Under the pieces are notes generated by a model. The model searched no databases, was not told the DNA's origin, and saw only the letters and a list, made by a program, of their open reading frames with translations. The translations under genes and the position numbers were made by a program. From Enterococcus innesii (GTDB lineage: Bacteria; Bacillota; Bacilli; Lactobacillales; Enterococcaceae), in the NCBI GenBank assembly GCA_018982785.1, contig JAHHEN010000004.1, forward strand, positions 253,001 through 317,000: 64,000 nt of DNA, written 5' to 3'. Positions 62,676 to 64,000 of this stretch are shown piece after piece. How positions within the stretch are numbered: position 1 is the stretch's first letter; every line of letters begins with the position of its first letter.

Positions 62676-63800
62676 ATGTCGGAACTGCAATTTCCCTTAA
62701 AAAATGATACCAGCCGCAAAATTATTCATATTGATATGGATGCTTTTTTTGCTTCGGTGGAAGAACGGGATGATCCTTAGCTGGCCAAGCATCCCCTCGT
62801 GATTGCCCGTCACCCAAGCGATACTGGCGGACGAGGAGTGGTCACGACAGCGAATTATTTGGCGCGACAATATGGTATCCATTCGGCAATGAGTGCGCAA
62901 AAAGCCTACGAGCTTTGTCCGCAAGCGATTTTTAAACCGGGGAATCATCAAAAGTATCGTGAAGTGTCCCAGCAAGTCAGAGAAATTTTTCACCGATACA
63001 CCGACATCATCGAACCAGTTTCTATCGATGAAGCGTATCTAGATGTGACAGTTAACAAAATCAATTGTCCTTCCGCGATCAAGATCGCTCGTTTGATTCA
63101 ACGAGACATTTGGCAAGAGACTCATTTGACCTGTTCGGCGGGTGTCAGTTACAACAAATTCTTGGCAAAACTATCTTCCGATTATCATAAACCACGAGGA
63201 TTAACGGTGGTGATGCCGGATGAGGCAGTGGCCTTTTTACACCAACTACCCATCGATAAATTTCATGGGATCGGGAAGAAAACTGTCCCCAGGATGCATG
63301 AGTTAGGCATTTTTACAGGAGCCGATCTATACGCTTGGAGTGAGATGGCGTTGATCCGCGAATTTGGCAAAATGGGGTATTCCTTGTATCGGAAAGTTAG
63401 AGGAATCCATGATTCACCAGTCAGTGTGACCAGAGAACGAAAATCAGTTGGAAAAGAGCATACATACGGCAATCCATTAACTAGTGAAGAACAAGTTTTG
63501 AGCCAATTACGGGCTATCGCAGAAGAAGTCGAAAGATCACTGAAGCGCACACAAAAACATGGCAAAACAGTCGTGTTAAAAGTCCGTTACAGTGATTACT
63601 CTACGATCACCAAGCGAGTGACCTTGCCAACCTATGTTCATAAAAAAGAACAGCTGTTTTCCGAAGCAAGTCTGATCTGGGAAGAAATTTTAGGTTTGGA
63701 AAAAGGCATCCGTCTTTTGGGGATCACCGTCACAAATCTTGATCCACTGACCTATGAAAATATCGTACTGCCCTTATGGCAACTATCTGACGAGCAGTAG
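62676..63800 (+). pseudogene. dinB: DNA polymerase IV, interrupted by an in-frame TAG as written
   Basis: A Y-family translesion polymerase of 374 codons. ATG 62676 follows GAGGTGAG. Codons 1-34 include the catalytic Asp motif [17 protein letters not shown], then TAG at 62778-62780, then LAKHPLVIARH and the rest in the same frame (VSIDEAYLDVT with the Asp-Glu pair, AGVSYNKFLAK, HGIGKKTVPRM). A single C-to-T change from CAG (Gln) explains it. An internal start after the stop would lose the first catalytic aspartate. No frameshift, so this lesion differs from the homopolymer errors. Confidence 0.9.
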
Positions 63801-63819
63801 GTAAAAGAGGAGGAGCAAA

Positions 63820-64000
63820 ATGACACTCTATCAAGTATATGACACGATGGTGGGGTTGGCTGATTTGGAGCGAAGTGAAAAAATGGCCGCCTACATGCGG
63901 CATCAGTTTGATTTTCTGGGCATTCCTGCGCCGTTGCGCCGCCAGCAAGAAAAAACAGCCTTTAAAGCAGCAAAACAAACGAAAATGGTCGATTGGGATT
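63820..64000 (+). CDS. DNA alkylation repair protein (AlkD family), 3'-truncated by the window edge
   Basis: Sixty residues are visible. MTLYQVYDTMVGLADLERSE and YMRHQFDFLGIPAPLRRQQE match the start of AlkD-like HEAT-repeat DNA glycosylases, which excise alkylated bases. AGGAGGAGC precedes ATG 63820, 19 bases after dinB, so the two repair genes probably share a transcript. The catalytic part lies outside the window. Confidence 0.85.
   Translation, partial: MTLYQVYDTMVGLADLERSEKMAAYMRHQFDFLGIPAPLRRQQEKTAFKAAKQTKMVDWD

Overview
The window is chromosomal DNA from a low-GC Gram-positive bacterium of the order Lactobacillales, almost certainly an Enterococcus. Evidence is the gene content and order: spx-mecA-coiA-pepF-spxH, relQ-nadK-rluD, rpmG-secE-nusG, rplK-rplA-rplJ-rplL, and dnaX-ybaB-recR-tmk-darA-holB-ricT-yabA-rsmI. 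An enterococcal-type bile salt hydrolase and an IS256-type insertion sequence agree. The species is not resolved by eye. No tRNA, rRNA, CRISPR array, prophage or plasmid backbone was seen.

Layout. 1-4.9 kb: end of a SNF2 helicase, a HAD phosphatase and an ABC exporter. 5.5-6.8 kb: a complete IS256-family element with an 8-bp target duplication, whose right end supplies a -35 box in front of spx. 6.9-16.5 kb: the Spx/stringent-response cluster (spx, mecA, coiA, pepF, spxH, CYTH phosphatase, relQ, nadK, pseudouridine synthase, mgtE). 16.5-21.1 kb: AraC regulator divergent from a two-gene ABC multidrug exporter. 21.1-27.3 kb: cutC, rlmA, a candidate small RNA, trmL, a phosphatase, recD2 and a small hypothetical. 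27.3-32.4 kb: a two-component system divergent from a three-gene ABC exporter, resembling linearmycin-resistance (LnrJK-LnrLMN) modules. 32.4-38.5 kb: lipid kinase, a candidate structured RNA, bile salt hydrolase, ArAE membrane protein, secreted ChW-repeat protein, a riboswitch-linked queT and a c-di-AMP receptor. 38.6-45.8 kb: translation and transcription genes with a DUF1576 membrane protein and L-serine dehydratase between nusG and rplK. 45.8-48.4 kb: a tiny membrane protein and divergent ilvE/ilvA around a CodY-like box. 48.4-53.7 kb: an HTH gene with a half-ABC exporter, then a YdjI-YdjG-YdjH-like membrane-stress operon without pspA. 54-60.8 kb: the dnaX-to-rsmI replication/repair operon. 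60.8-64 kb: GlnR-boxed amtB-glnK, dinB, and the start of an alkD-like gene.

Quality warning. At least ten genes are broken as written: coiA, spxH, an ABC exporter, rlmA (twice), recD2 (twice), rplA, ilvA, darA and glnK by frameshift, and dinB by an in-frame TAG. Six of the lesions are best explained by one missing base in a homopolymer run, and one of them hits rplA. The likeliest reading is sequencing or assembly error, not mass gene decay. I give reconstructed gene spans and mark each lesion.

Regulatory highlights read directly from the sequence are the IS-built promoter of spx, two perfect GlnR boxes around a CodY-like box before amtB-glnK, a CodY-like box between ilvE and ilvA, paired L1-type mRNA motifs before rplK and rplA, an L10 leader with terminator before rplJ, a preQ1-type riboswitch before queT, and two unassigned promoter-hairpin-terminator RNA units.
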